From Corynebacterium kefirresidentii (GTDB taxonomy: Bacteria; Actinomycetota; Actinomycetes; Mycobacteriales; Mycobacteriaceae): DNA of 64,000 bases. Made by a program: the position numbers and the translations under genes. Each line of letters begins with the position of its first letter. Positions within the stretch are counted from its first letter, which is position 1. Shown here in pieces: positions 18,710 to 26,570 of the stretch. The notes below the pieces were generated by a model. The model was not told the origin of the DNA. It did no database searches and saw only the letters and a list, made by a program, of their open reading frames with translations. The stretch covers positions 62,001 through 126,000 of the forward strand of contig NGUZ01000003.1 of assembly GCA_002154655.1 (NCBI GenBank). Reading direction: 5' to 3'.

Positions 18710-19681
18710 ATGACTTCTGCATCCGCACGTGGCCTGGCAACCATTACCCATGACGGCACCGTCTTGGACGTTTGGTTCCCAGCCGTTTATACCGATAAGA
18801 CCGTAGAGACCACCGAGACCAAGCGCTTGGAGGAGGTCCCCCAGCAGTTCTCCGCGCTGGCAGGCCCAGACGAGGAGCGCGGCGTGGCCCGCGTTGCCGT
18901 CGAGACCTCCATCAAGGATCTGGATGACGCACCCGTCGATACCTACGATGCTTACCTGCGCCTGCACCTCCTTTCTCACCGCGCGGTCAAGCCGCACGGC
19001 CTGAATATGGATGGCATCTTCGGCCACCTCAATAACGTGGTCTGGACTAACTATGGCCCCTGCGCCGTCTCCGATTTCCAGATGGTGCGCGGCCGCCTCG
19101 CCTCCCGCGGCCCGGTCGTTGTCTACTCCGTTGACAAATTCCCCCGCATGGTGGACTACGTTGTACCGTCCGGCGTTCGCATTGGCGACGCGGACCGCGT
19201 GCGCTTGGGCGCCCACCTTGCTGAGGGAACCACCGTCATGCATGAGGGCTTTGTAAACTTCAACGCCGGCACCTTGGGCGCCTCCATGGTGGAGGGCCGC
19301 ATCTCCGCGGGCGTCGTCGTGGGCGATGGCTCCGATATCGGCGGCGGCGCGTCCATCATGGGCACCTTGTCCGGCGGCGGCAAGGAGGTCATCTCCATCG
19401 GCGAGCGCTGCCTGCTCGGCGCCAATTCCGGCATCGGCATTTCGCTTGGCGACGACGCCGTAGTTGAAGCCGGCCTCTACGTCACCGCCGGCACCAAGGT
19501 GACCGTTTTTGGCAAGGTCGCGGAAGCACTGGGCGTCGACAATGGCGAGAGCGTCAAGGGCTCCCAGCTTTCTGGTGCCTCCGGTATGCTGCTGCGCCGC
19601 AACTCCATCTCCGGTGCCGTCGAGGCTGTGGAATGGAAGGCCGAGGCCGTCGCGTTGAACGACGAGCTGCACAAGAATTAA
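18710..19681 (+). CDS. dapD: Tetrahydrodipicolinate N-succinyltransferase
   Basis: Transfers succinate from succinyl-CoA to tetrahydrodipicolinate, the entry to the succinylase branch of diaminopimelate and lysine synthesis. It has the actinobacterial DapD layout: an N-terminal domain to about residue 100 ([19 protein letters not shown]), then a left-handed beta-helix of hexapeptide repeats ([27 protein letters not shown], then [20 protein letters not shown]) and a C-terminal domain. 323 residues. It follows the first permease by 5 bp and is probably cotranscribed with it; dapE is divergent upstream. Confidence 0.95.
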   Translation: MTSASARGLATITHDGTVLDVWFPAVYTDKTVETTETKRLEEVPQQFSALAGPDEERGVARVAVETSIKDLDDAPVDTYDAYLRLHLLSHRAVKPHGLNMDGIFGHLNNVVWTNYGPCAVSDFQMVRGRLASRGPVVVYSVDKFPRMVDYVVPSGVRIGDADRVRLGAHLAEGTTVMHEGFVNFNAGTLGASMVEGRISAGVVVGDGSDIGGGASIMGTLSGGGKEVISIGERCLLGANSGIGISLGDDAVVEAGLYVTAGTKVTVFGKVAEALGVDNGESVKGSQLSGASGMLLRRNSISGAVEAVEWKAEAVALNDELHKN

Positions 19682-19684
19682 TAC

Positions 19685-19710
19685 CCCCGATTCCTATAGA
19701 CCAATCGGGG
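19685..19710. promoter_or_regulatory. Perfect inverted repeat after dapD, overlapping the next promoter
   Basis: CCCCGATT (19685-19692) and AATCGGGG (19703-19710) form 8-bp perfect arms around a 10-nt centre. No T run follows, so it is a poor terminator. It covers the -35 region of the promoter at 19715-19720 and could be an operator. Confidence 0.5.
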
Positions 19711-19714
19711 AAAA

Positions 19715-19720
19715 TATGAT
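19715..19720 (+). promoter_or_regulatory. -10 element TATGAT of a leaderless permease transcript
   Basis: TATGAT ends 6 nt before the GTG at 19727, so transcription would start at or next to the start codon. GGAGGA lies directly against the GTG, too close to act as a ribosome binding site. Confidence 0.55.
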
Positions 19721-19726
19721 GGAGGA

Positions 19727-21112
19727 GTGACTGATAACTCCTCCTCCCTCGGTTCTGGTCTGAAGGTCCGCCACCTCACTATGATGGGGCTTGGCTCCAC
19801 CATCGGTGCCGGACTATTCCTCGGCACCGGCGTCGGTATCTCCGCCGCCGGGCCCGCCGTGCTCCTCGCCTATATCATCGCCGGCTTCCTGGCCATTTTG
19901 GTGATGCAGATGCTGGGCGAGATGGGCACCGTTATCCCCGCCTCCGGCTCCTTTTCCGAATACGCCGAACATGGCATCGGCCGCTGGGCGGGCTTTACCC
20001 AGGGCTGGATTTATTGGCTGGCCACCGTCGCCGTACTCGGCGCCGAAATCACCGGCGCGGCCGGATTCATTGGCTCCTGGTTCGACGTCTCGCCGTGGAT
20101 TCCCGCCGCTATCTGCGTGGTCCTCTTCGGCATCATCAACCTGCTGCGCGTCCGTAGCTTCGGCGAATTCGAGTACTGGTTCGCCCTCATCAAGGTCGTC
20201 GTCATCGTGGCCTTCCTCATCATCGGCGCGCTACTCATCCTGGGACTTCTGCCTGGCCATTCTTTCATCGGCACCTCCGTCTTCCTCGAGGACGGCTTCA
20301 TGCCCAATGGCCTCGGCGGCGTCGCGGCCGGCCTTTTGGCCGTAGCCTTCGCCTTCGGCGGCATCGAGGTCGTCGCCATCGCCTCTGCCGAATCCGAGGA
20401 CCCAGAAAAATCCCTGGTCAACGCCGTTCGTTCCACCATCTTGCGCATCTCTATCTTCTACTTGGGCTCCGTTCTCGTCATCACGTTCCTTCTGCCTTAT
20501 TCCATCTTGGGAGGTGCCTCCACGGCCGCGGAATCGCCCTTCACCATGGTCCTCGAGCGCGCCGGCATCCCAGGCGCGGCCGGCATCATGGAGGTTGTCA
20601 TCGTCCTCGCGTTGCTCTCGGCTTTCAATTCGCAGATCTACGCCTCCTCCCGCATGATGCACTCGCTGGCCTCCCGCGGCGAGGCTCCGCGCATCTTCAC
20701 TACTACAAATAAAGACGGCGTTCCCACCACCGCTATTGCCCTGTCCGTCCTACTCTCGGCCGTCATGGTGGTGCTCAACTACGCCGATACCGGCTGGCTT
20801 CTTACCTTCATGCTCAATGCCGCCGGCGCCTCCCTGCTCATCGTGTGGGTATTTATCGCCGTAAGCCAGCTGCGCCTGCGCCGTCAGCTCGAAGCACTCC
20901 ATCCCCTCCCCATCCGCATGTGGGCCTTCCCCTACCTCACCTGGTTCGCCCTCGCGCTCTTCGCGGCCATCGCGGTGCTCATGCTTACCGACGCCACCGC
21001 CCGCACCCAACTCCTCTCCGCCACCGCTATGTTCGCGGTGCTCGCCGTCGCCGGTGTCATCAACTCCAAGGTTCGCGGGATTGACCCCACCTCCACCCTG
21101 CCGCTGACTTAG
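19727..21112 (+). CDS. APC-superfamily amino acid permease (AroP/GabP-like), paralogue B
   Basis: 461-residue permease with about 12 membrane helices. It shares long identical blocks with the gene at 17334: [50 protein letters not shown] and ESEDP, so the two are paralogues. Start is GTG 19727, read as leaderless from TATGAT just upstream. It has its own promoter but also lies downstream of dapD. Substrate unknown. A triple repeat cluster follows the stop. Confidence 0.88.
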   Translation: MTDNSSSLGSGLKVRHLTMMGLGSTIGAGLFLGTGVGISAAGPAVLLAYIIAGFLAILVMQMLGEMGTVIPASGSFSEYAEHGIGRWAGFTQGWIYWLATVAVLGAEITGAAGFIGSWFDVSPWIPAAICVVLFGIINLLRVRSFGEFEYWFALIKVVVIVAFLIIGALLILGLLPGHSFIGTSVFLEDGFMPNGLGGVAAGLLAVAFAFGGIEVVAIASAESEDPEKSLVNAVRSTILRISIFYLGSVLVITFLLPYSILGGASTAAESPFTMVLERAGIPGAAGIMEVVIVLALLSAFNSQIYASSRMMHSLASRGEAPRIFTTTNKDGVPTTAIALSVLLSAVMVVLNYADTGWLLTFMLNAAGASLLIVWVFIAVSQLRLRRQLEALHPLPIRMWAFPYLTWFALALFAAIAVLMLTDATARTQLLSATAMFAVLAVAGVINSKVRGIDPTSTLPLT

Positions 21113-21170
21113 CCCCTCCCTGACTCCCCCTGCCCCTCTTCCCCCCCTGCCGCTCCCCGCTACTCCCCGC

Positions 21171-21232
21171 CCTTCGCGCTCACCGGCACGCGGAGGGGCT
21201 CCTCTTTTCGTCCCCCAGTGAGCGCGAGGGGG
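21171..21232. repeat. GCGCTCAC/GTGAGCGC inverted repeat, copy 4
   Basis: Arms CCTTCGCGCTCACCGG and CCCCCAGTGAGCGCGAGGGG lie 58 bp after the permease stop, the first of three tandem copies. Confidence 0.75.
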
Positions 21233-21253
21233 TGAGTTGCCCGATGTTCCGCC

Positions 21254-21312
21254 CGCCGCGCTCACGGGGAGCGAATGGGGACGTCGGAAAGCTCTGCCGG
21301 TGAGCGCAAAGG
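21254..21312. repeat. GCGCTCAC/GTGAGCGC inverted repeat, copy 5
   Basis: Arms CGCCGCGCTCACGGGG and GCCGGTGAGCGCAAAGG; the interior GGGGACGTCGGAAAGC resembles that of copy 2 at 12327-12392. Confidence 0.75.
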
Positions 21313-21331
21313 TCATGGGCTTTCTATCGCT

Positions 21332-21397
21332 CCCCTCGCGCTCACCGGCAGCCGCCCTTTGACGGTGATCCGTGTTCACGGTGAGCGCGAGGGGCGG
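21332..21397. repeat. GCGCTCAC/GTGAGCGC inverted repeat, copy 6
   Basis: Arms CCCCTCGCGCTCACCGG and CACGGTGAGCGCGAGGGGCG. The right end touches the first DnaA-box sequence at 21398. Confidence 0.75.
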
Positions 21398-21406
21398 TTA
21401 TCCACA
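21398..21406 (+). promoter_or_regulatory. DnaA-box consensus TTATCCACA, first
   Basis: Exact match to the strong DnaA box TTATCCACA. A second exact match lies 52 bp further in the same orientation, about five helical turns away. Confidence 0.5.
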
Positions 21407-21449
21407 GCGATCCAGGCCACGCGATGGAAAATAGGGCCCCACCTTTGAG

Positions 21450-21458
21450 TTATCCACA
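21450..21458 (+). promoter_or_regulatory. DnaA-box consensus TTATCCACA, second
   Basis: Exact match, same orientation as the box at 21398, about 90 bp upstream of the DUF559 gene. No dnaA, dnaN or gidB genes are near, so this is not the replication origin. Confidence 0.5.
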
Positions 21459-21550
21459 GGCTGCCAGGGTGTGCGTAGCCATCACGCACTGCGGCCGTTT
21501 ACGTTCAATCACATGGGGAATGGACAACCGCGGAACTACGCGAGCAAGGT

Positions 21551-22342
21551 TTGAGCAAAGAGGCGATTCGCCGCGAGGTGCGTGAGGGCAAGCTCTTTCG
21601 CGTACATCGGGGGATTTACACCGATACATGGACGCCCCAGGCGGCGGCGCGGGCCTTGGCGCATGGGCTCAGCCGAATCCATTTCACCGGAAAGACTGCA
21701 CAAGAGATTTATCTCGGCCGGCAGCTAACCTTTCCACTGGAAGCGGAGGGGCCTCGTACATTGAAGGGAAACTGCTTCCACGTTTCGCACTCACGTCTCC
21801 GGGCCACACACAAGATCAATGGCCTACCGGTGGTGCAACCGCTATGGGCTGCGCGCAAGATTTCGCGTGTGTGCAGGCCATTATTGGAAGCGCACTACCG
21901 CGGAAAGCACGGGCCCGGCCGCCTCGAAGAGGACCGTCGGCGAATGCGGCGCGTTCCGAAGCCTCTTAAAGAGACGATACGACACGCTGCTATAGGTGCA
22001 GATAGCTCACCGGAACGCACGCTAAGCAGGCAGCTGCGCGCAGAAGGAATCTACCCCAAGCACAATGTTCTCATCGCCGGCTACCGCTTTGACCTGAAGA
22101 TTGGCAAGTTGCTGGTAGAAGTTGACGGCTGGGAATACCACAAGCACAGTGTGGCCTTTCAAGCTGACCGTACCAAGCAGAACGCGGCTGTAGCTCACGG
22201 TTATACCGTTTTGCGCTTTACTGCCGATGACATCATCCACCACCTCAGCCAAGCCGTTTTGCTCGTCAAGGCCACGTTGGAAGTGCTAAAAGGCGGTAGT
22301 CCGCAGCTCCCTACCTCAGCCACTGTGCCCTATTGGCGGTGA
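21551..22342 (+). CDS. DUF559 (restriction endonuclease-like fold) protein with AbiEi-type N-terminus
   Basis: 263-residue protein of a large, variable actinobacterial family. The N-terminal part (LSKEAIRREVREGKLFRVHRGIYTD) is a winged-helix like the AbiEi antitoxin N-terminus. The C-terminal part (SSPERTLSRQLRAEGI, then YRFDLKIGKLLVEVDGWEYHKHSVAFQADRTKQNA, and GYTVLRFTADDI) is a DUF559/Vsr-like PD-(D/E)XK domain; D and ExD residues are visible. Role unknown; a nuclease or defence function is possible. The only usable start in frame is TTG 21551. However, the frame just upstream reads WTTAELREQG, typical of the family N-terminus, so the true start may be lost or frameshifted. It has no partner gene. 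Confidence 0.78.
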   Translation: MSKEAIRREVREGKLFRVHRGIYTDTWTPQAAARALAHGLSRIHFTGKTAQEIYLGRQLTFPLEAEGPRTLKGNCFHVSHSRLRATHKINGLPVVQPLWAARKISRVCRPLLEAHYRGKHGPGRLEEDRRRMRRVPKPLKETIRHAAIGADSSPERTLSRQLRAEGIYPKHNVLIAGYRFDLKIGKLLVEVDGWEYHKHSVAFQADRTKQNAAVAHGYTVLRFTADDIIHHLSQAVLLVKATLEVLKGGSPQLPTSATVPYWR

Positions 22343-22360
22343 CATCTGTGCGTATAACCC

Positions 22361-22389
22361 TTGCCTTGGTGACAAATTTCCTTTACACT
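22361..22389 (+). promoter_or_regulatory. Sigma-70-type promoter of the XRE regulator gene
   Basis: TTGCCT (22361-22366), a 17-bp spacer and TACACT (22384-22389), about 38 bp before the GTG start. Such small regulators commonly repress their own promoter, which is inference here. Confidence 0.5.
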
Positions 22390-22426
22390 CGGTAATGCAA
22401 GAACGACAGCCCGTAAAGGAGAACAG

Positions 22427-22636
22427 GTGGCCGAGCACCCGAACATGGTCCGCAAATGGCGCCGCTGGCTCGAATTATCACAAGCTGAACTCGCCAGAAG
22501 AGTTGGCGTATCCCGCCAAACCATCGCCAATATCGAACGCGGCAACTACTCGCCCTCCGTGCACCTCGCACTGGATATTTGCCACGAACTAGGAAAAACC
22601 GTCGAAGAAATTTTTGGAGCTGAACAACATGATTAA
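22427..22636 (+). CDS. Small XRE-family transcriptional regulator
   Basis: A 69-residue helix-turn-helix protein that is almost only a DNA-binding domain: WLELSQAELARRVGVSRQTIANIERGNYSPSVHLALDICHELG, ending KTVEEIFGAEQHD. This matches the short Cro/CI-like class (YgzD/YozG type) that lies next to small membrane proteins. The GTG start has AAAGGAG (22415-22421) 5 nt upstream. Its stop overlaps the start of the next gene by 8 nt, so the two are coupled. Confidence 0.88.
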   Translation: MAEHPNMVRKWRRWLELSQAELARRVGVSRQTIANIERGNYSPSVHLALDICHELGKTVEEIFGAEQHD

Positions 22637-23111
22637 CGCCATCGCCAATTACTCCCTCAAGGAAATCGATCGCGCGACTCGCGATGAATTCGAACGCGAC
22701 ACTCTTTACAAGGCCTGCGCAATCGGAATGACCCCAATCCCGTTCCTCGAACTCGTCGTCGCCGCAATTCTCGCCTGGGTCCTTCCTGGCCAAATGTCCA
22801 TGCTGTGCTTCCTCGCGCTCGTGCCGTCCATCGTGGGCAACTCCATCGGTTCTGCTTGGATGCGCCAGCGCGTGGCCACCCCAATTGTTAGCCGCAATTG
22901 GACGGCTATCGCTGTCTACCTCATCCCTCTTATAGTCATGTTCGCCGGCATTGCCTATAACGCCTATGCGCCAGCCGACGGCCACGACCCCGTCTCCTAC
23001 CTCATCGGTACCGCAGTCGGCGCCATTACCGTGCTCGCCCTGACCCCCTTCATTCGTCGCCGCCAGCACCGCCGCGACCAAGCTCGCCTCGATGCCGAGT
23101 TAGAAGACTAG
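22629..23111 (+). CDS. Multi-pass membrane protein paired with the XRE regulator
   Basis: 160-residue protein with about four membrane segments: PIPFLELVVAAILAWVLPG, MLCFLALVPSIVGNSIGSAW, WTAIAVYLIPLIVMFAGIAY and VSYLIGTAVGAITVLALTPF, followed by a basic tail (RRRQHRRDQARLDAELED). I take ATG 22629; GGAG lies about 10 nt upstream and the start overlaps the regulator stop, indicating translational coupling. No function assigned. Similar regulator/membrane pairs in Gram-positive bacteria are sometimes linked to stress or bacteriocin responses; that is only analogy. Confidence 0.8.
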   Translation: MINAIANYSLKEIDRATRDEFERDTLYKACAIGMTPIPFLELVVAAILAWVLPGQMSMLCFLALVPSIVGNSIGSAWMRQRVATPIVSRNWTAIAVYLIPLIVMFAGIAYNAYAPADGHDPVSYLIGTAVGAITVLALTPFIRRRQHRRDQARLDAELED

Positions 23112-23132
23112 TTTCACTCCGGCACCTCACCC

Positions 23133-23196
23133 CGCCCTTCGCGCTCACCGCGGACGGTGGGTTTTCTTTGTTTTCGTTCCCCGTGAGCGCGGCGGG
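23133..23196. repeat. GCGCTCAC/GTGAGCGC inverted repeat, copy 7
   Basis: Arms CGCCCTTCGCGCTCACCG and CCCCGTGAGCGCGGCGGG, 21 bp after the membrane protein stop. Confidence 0.74.
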
Positions 23197-23205
23197 AGGT
23201 ACTGT

Positions 23206-23270
23206 CCCCTTCGCGCTCACTGGGAGAAAGAAAAATCTCCGCCAGCCTGCGCTGGTGAGCGCGGGGGCGG
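23206..23270. repeat. GCGCTCAC/GTGAGCGC inverted repeat, copy 8
   Basis: Arms CCCCTTCGCGCTCACTGGG and GCTGGTGAGCGCGGGGGCGG, directly after copy 7 and before the convergent GtrA-like gene. Confidence 0.74.
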
Positions 23271-23294
23271 AGAGGAAGGAAATACGGGACCTAG

Positions 23295-23858
23295 CTAGGC
23301 CGGCTCGGTTTCCTCGACAAGTTGAGGCGTCTTCGGCTGCGAGCGGAAGGTCCACAGCTTGTTCAAGATAAAGTTAATCGGCATAGCGACAATGATAGAA
23401 ATGGCCGATGCCCAGTACACCTTTGTACGCAAACCGGTCGAATCATCCAGAATGTCTGTGGGCAAGTGCAGCGGCGAAGTCGGATTCATTAAGAGTGTCG
23501 CCACAACTTGACTTACGATAAAAGCTCCAATTCCAGCGAGAAGGAATGGGAAGAAACCGCGCAGCCAAGACACCTTCGCCACCGATCGGAAAGTCCACAT
23601 GCGATTCAGCTGGTAGTTCCAAGTGTTGGCGACCAAGAACGCAATGGTCAAAAACACATGGTACCAACGGATATGGAAAACAGAGCCGAAGAGATTGATG
23701 AAGGGATCATCCGCCTCGATGCCGCCAGACCACCAAGTAATCTTTCTGCACAAATAGACCACAAAGAGATTAACCGCGGCACCGGAGCCGCCAACAATTC
23801 CGAATTTGATAAACTGCCCAAAATTGGACACAAAGCGCGCGACGCTGAGGTCTGCCAT
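23295..23858 (-). CDS. GtrA-like membrane protein
   Basis: 187-residue protein of the GtrA/DPMS family, small four-helix membrane proteins thought to help move polyprenyl-linked sugars or otherwise serve cell-surface glycosylation. Helix 1 has the family pattern FGQFIKFGIVGGSGAAVNLFVVY; FLVANTWNYQLNRMWTFRS and the repeat-like MPINFILNKLWTFRS are the two conserved N..N+WTF motifs. It is the last gene of a minus-strand group. Partner glycosyltransferase is not adjacent. Confidence 0.9.
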   Translation of the reverse strand: MADLSVARFVSNFGQFIKFGIVGGSGAAVNLFVVYLCRKITWWSGGIEADDPFINLFGSVFHIRWYHVFLTIAFLVANTWNYQLNRMWTFRSVAKVSWLRGFFPFLLAGIGAFIVSQVVATLLMNPTSPLHLPTDILDDSTGLRTKVYWASAISIIVAMPINFILNKLWTFRSQPKTPQLVEETEPA

Positions 23859-23888
23859 GGGCCGCCTTTCTAGCCAGTGAATATATAA

Positions 23889-24728
23889 CTATTCAATTGT
23901 AGTGCTTAAGACTTGCGAACTGAAAAATTGACGCTCGGATTGTGATAGAGGATCTATAAAAGAGATAGCCTCATGGAGTAGAGAGAGCGGGGCGCGAAAA
24001 TCATAGAGGTCGAGCTCGCGCGGAGCGGGATACGTGTCTTCCCCGAGAAGCGGGTGCCCCAGATGATTAAGCAGCACGCGCAGTTGGTGGGTATGGCCGG
24101 TGCGCGGCCACATGGTCACCTCCCGGCCGGCGACGCGCACATACGTAGAGGTGGGCGTGCCATCGGAAGCAACGAGCACCTGGCGCGAGCCGCGGGGCTT
24201 GTGCATGTGCAGGGTGATTTCCCGGTCCACATAAAGCGGCCGCTTAACGACGCCCCGATACCTCTTCACTGCACTCCCCTCCCCAAAGATGCGCTGGTAA
24301 GCGGCGCGAGTGGCGGGATTGCGGGAACACAGCACAAGGCCGGCGGTCAAGCGGTCTAGGCGGTGCAGCGGCACGATATCGTCTTCACCGAAGTCCACGC
24401 GCAGCCGGGTTTGCAGAGTTTCGCGTTGCAGTCGGCCGTTGGTGGTCGTCGGCAGGAAGTGCGGCTTATCGGCCACGATGAGGTCGCGGTCGGCGTAGAT
24501 GACTGAGTAGTCGAAAGGAATGGGGCGCTCGGCAGGCACAGTGGGGTGATACCAGGCGGGCACGGGACGCGGCAGCGCGGCCCCAGCCGGCAGCAAAGCC
24601 CCAGGCGGATAAGGGGAATCGCCGGCGCGGGCGGCGAAGTACTCCCCTTGCTCGGGCACGTGGCCGCGCAATACCGTCTTGCGCGGGGATATGCCCCCGC
24701 GTGCGGGAGGCCTGCCGGAATTAGGCAC
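23889..24728 (-). CDS. RluA-family pseudouridine synthase
   Basis: Converts a uridine in rRNA or tRNA to pseudouridine. The catalytic motif IVPLHRLDRLTAGLVLCSR has the invariant Asp; ADKPHFLPTT and WPRTGHTHQLRVLLNHLGHPLLGEDTYP complete the RluA pattern. The N-terminal 80 residues (ARGGISPRKTVL ...) lack an S4 domain and match the actinobacterial variant. Start is uncertain: GTG 24728 is given and overlaps the dapC stop by 8 nt; a TTG at 24734 is also possible. Target site unknown. Confidence 0.87.
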   Translation of the reverse strand: MPNSGRPPARGGISPRKTVLRGHVPEQGEYFAARAGDSPYPPGALLPAGAALPRPVPAWYHPTVPAERPIPFDYSVIYADRDLIVADKPHFLPTTTNGRLQRETLQTRLRVDFGEDDIVPLHRLDRLTAGLVLCSRNPATRAAYQRIFGEGSAVKRYRGVVKRPLYVDREITLHMHKPRGSRQVLVASDGTPTSTYVRVAGREVTMWPRTGHTHQLRVLLNHLGHPLLGEDTYPAPRELDLYDFRAPLSLLHEAISFIDPLSQSERQFFSSQVLSTTIE

Positions 24729-25809
24729 CGGCAAGGCGGTCTACTGCAGCATCGATGCGTTCATCGGTGCCGTTGAGACCAATGCGCACGTGCTTCTCGC
24801 CTGCTGGGCCATAGAAGTCGCCAGGGGCGGCGAGGATACCACGCTCGGCAAGCCAGTCGATGGTCTCCCGGCAGTTCTCGCCCCGGGTGGCCCAAAGATA
24901 CATGCCGGCATCGGAGTGGTCGATGGTAAAGCCGGCGTCGACAAGCGCGTGCATGAGCACCGCGCGACGGGAGGCGTAGCGGTTGCGCTGAAGCGTCTCG
25001 GTGTCGTCGTCGTTTAGCGCGGCGACCATGGCGGCCTGAATGGGCCCTGGAACGATGAGGCCGGCGTGCTTGCGCAGCAGCAGCAGCTCGTCGATGAGGT
25101 CGTTATCGCCCGCGAAGAAGCCGGCGCGGTAAGAAGCCATATTCGCGGTCTTGGACAGCGAATGCATGGCAATCAGCCCGGTATTATCGCCGTCGGTCAC
25201 GCGCGGATCGAGGATGGACACCGGCGGATTATCGTCATTCCAGCCCAAGCTCATATAGCACTCATCGGAGGCGATGATGGCGCCGGTCTCGCGCGCCCAC
25301 GCCACGATGCGACGCAGCTCCTCCACCCCGAGCACACGGCCCGTGGGATTGGACGGCGAATTCAAAAAGACTAAAGAGGCGTCGTGGAAATCAGAATCCG
25401 CGCGCAGCGGAGTCGCTCCGGCAAGCAGCGCGCCCACCTCGTAGGTGGGATAAGCCACCGAGGGGAAGGCGACGGTCTCGCCGCGCATTCCCAAAAGTGT
25501 GGGCAGCCAGGCGATGGCCTCCTTGGTACCAACCACCGGCAGTACGCGATCGACCTGCATATTGTAGCGGCGGGTCAGCGCGGCGGCGATGGCCTCGCGC
25601 AACTCCGGGGTGCCGGCGGTCTGGGGGTAGCCGGGGGCCTGCGCGGCTGCGGTCAACGCAAGCTGCACGCCTGGGGCTACTGGGTCAACGGGGTTGCCCA
25701 CCGAGAGGTCAACGATTCCACCCGGGTGGGCCTGGGCCTTCTTCTTGGCGCCGGCCAGTGAATCCCAGGGGAAGTCTGGAAGCGTCTTTCCTAGCGGTGT
25801 GCGAGCCAT
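24721..25809 (-). CDS. dapC: N-succinyldiaminopimelate aminotransferase
   Basis: PLP-dependent class I aminotransferase that makes N-succinyl-LL-diaminopimelate, third step of the succinylase branch; with dapD and dapE in this window it completes that branch. Visible are VDLSVGNPVDPVAP, FLNSPSNPTGRV, ASDECYMSLGW and the PLP-lysine motif SLSKTANMASYRAGF. 362 residues, normal for the actinobacterial enzyme. It follows fdxC by 3 bp, the order Rv1177-Rv1178 of mycobacteria. Confidence 0.93.
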   Translation of the reverse strand: MARTPLGKTLPDFPWDSLAGAKKKAQAHPGGIVDLSVGNPVDPVAPGVQLALTAAAQAPGYPQTAGTPELREAIAAALTRRYNMQVDRVLPVVGTKEAIAWLPTLLGMRGETVAFPSVAYPTYEVGALLAGATPLRADSDFHDASLVFLNSPSNPTGRVLGVEELRRIVAWARETGAIIASDECYMSLGWNDDNPPVSILDPRVTDGDNTGLIAMHSLSKTANMASYRAGFFAGDNDLIDELLLLRKHAGLIVPGPIQAAMVAALNDDDTETLQRNRYASRRAVLMHALVDAGFTIDHSDAGMYLWATRGENCRETIDWLAERGILAAPGDFYGPAGEKHVRIGLNGTDERIDAAVDRLAGA

Positions 25810-25812
25810 GTC

Positions 25813-26136
25813 TTACTCCTGATTCTGTGGCGGAAGCGCGGCAATCATCGGAACGTCAAAGTCCTGCGGGCCGAGGGCAGCTGCGCCACCCGGAGAGCCC
25901 AAGTCATCGAAGAAGGCTGCGTTGGCGTCGTTGTAGTCCAGCCACTCATCGGGAACGTCATCTTCGTAGAAGATGGCCTCGACTGGGCAAGCCGGCTCGC
26001 AGGCGCCGCAGTCCACGCACTCATCCGGGTGGATGTAGAGCATGCGCTTGCCCTCGTAGATGCAATCAACAGGGCATTCCTCAACGCAGCCGCGGTCCAT
26101 TACGTCAACGCAAGGCTGTGCGATTGTATAAGTCAT
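25813..26136 (-). CDS. fdxC: Seven-iron ferredoxin
   Basis: Small cytoplasmic electron carrier of the 3Fe-4S/4Fe-4S type. The N-terminal cluster motif is [17 protein letters not shown] and the second is [15 protein letters not shown]. The C-terminal extension ([20 protein letters not shown]) is the usual acidic tail of actinobacterial FdxA/FdxC. 107 residues. It lies between the small membrane protein and dapC in the conserved mshB-fdxC-dapC block. Confidence 0.94.
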   Translation of the reverse strand: MTYTIAQPCVDVMDRGCVEECPVDCIYEGKRMLYIHPDECVDCGACEPACPVEAIFYEDDVPDEWLDYNDANAAFFDDLGSPGGAAALGPQDFDVPMIAALPPQNQE

Positions 26137-26189
26137 GGAGATTCCTTGAAACTTCCTGATGTCACGGATTTGGGATGTTTAACAGTATG

Positions 26190-26570
26190 TCACTTCTGCT
26201 TGAAAAATGGCCAAACGCCCCCGCCTATCCCGGCCAAAAGCAGGAGCAGACTGAGAATATTATTGGCCAAGAGCATGTCTCCAGTCATTGGCACCATCAA
26301 CATGAAGGCGAAAAAGCCCAAGCACCATACGATGAGCGGGATGGCGCCGACTACCGGGGTGCGGCTCCACAAGCGGGCGGTGCGGGTGAGCACGGAGTTA
26401 AACCACCACGCAATCACAATGGTAATGGGAAAGGCTACGCTCGCCCCATTCGATAGCGGGATGCGGGCGGTGAGATAAATGACCTCGAGAAATACCGAAA
26501 GCAACGCGCCGATAGCCAACCAAACCAGGCCGGTTACCTGCTCGCCGCGGCTAAAATCCGTGCGCATCAC
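26190..26570 (-). CDS. Conserved membrane protein downstream of mshB (Rv1171-like)
   Basis: 126-residue protein with four predicted membrane helices (VTGLVWLAIGALLSVFLEVI; VAFPITIVIAWWFNSVL; PVVGAIPLIVWCLGFFAFMLM; LANNILSLLLLLAGIGGGVW) and a short basic tail. Its start (GTG 26570, or ATG 26567) overlaps the mshB stop, so the two are translated together. The position matches Rv1171 in M. tuberculosis. Function unknown. Confidence 0.85.
   Translation of the reverse strand: MMRTDFSRGEQVTGLVWLAIGALLSVFLEVIYLTARIPLSNGASVAFPITIVIAWWFNSVLTRTARLWSRTPVVGAIPLIVWCLGFFAFMLMVPMTGDMLLANNILSLLLLLAGIGGGVWPFFKQK

Noticed and set aside
21171..21397. CRISPR array
   Set aside because: The repeats are inverted pairs with variable spacing, not identical direct repeats with uniform spacers, and no cas genes are near.
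21398..21458. Replication origin
   Set aside because: Two DnaA boxes without dnaA, dnaN, an AT-rich unwinding element or a box cluster are not sufficient.
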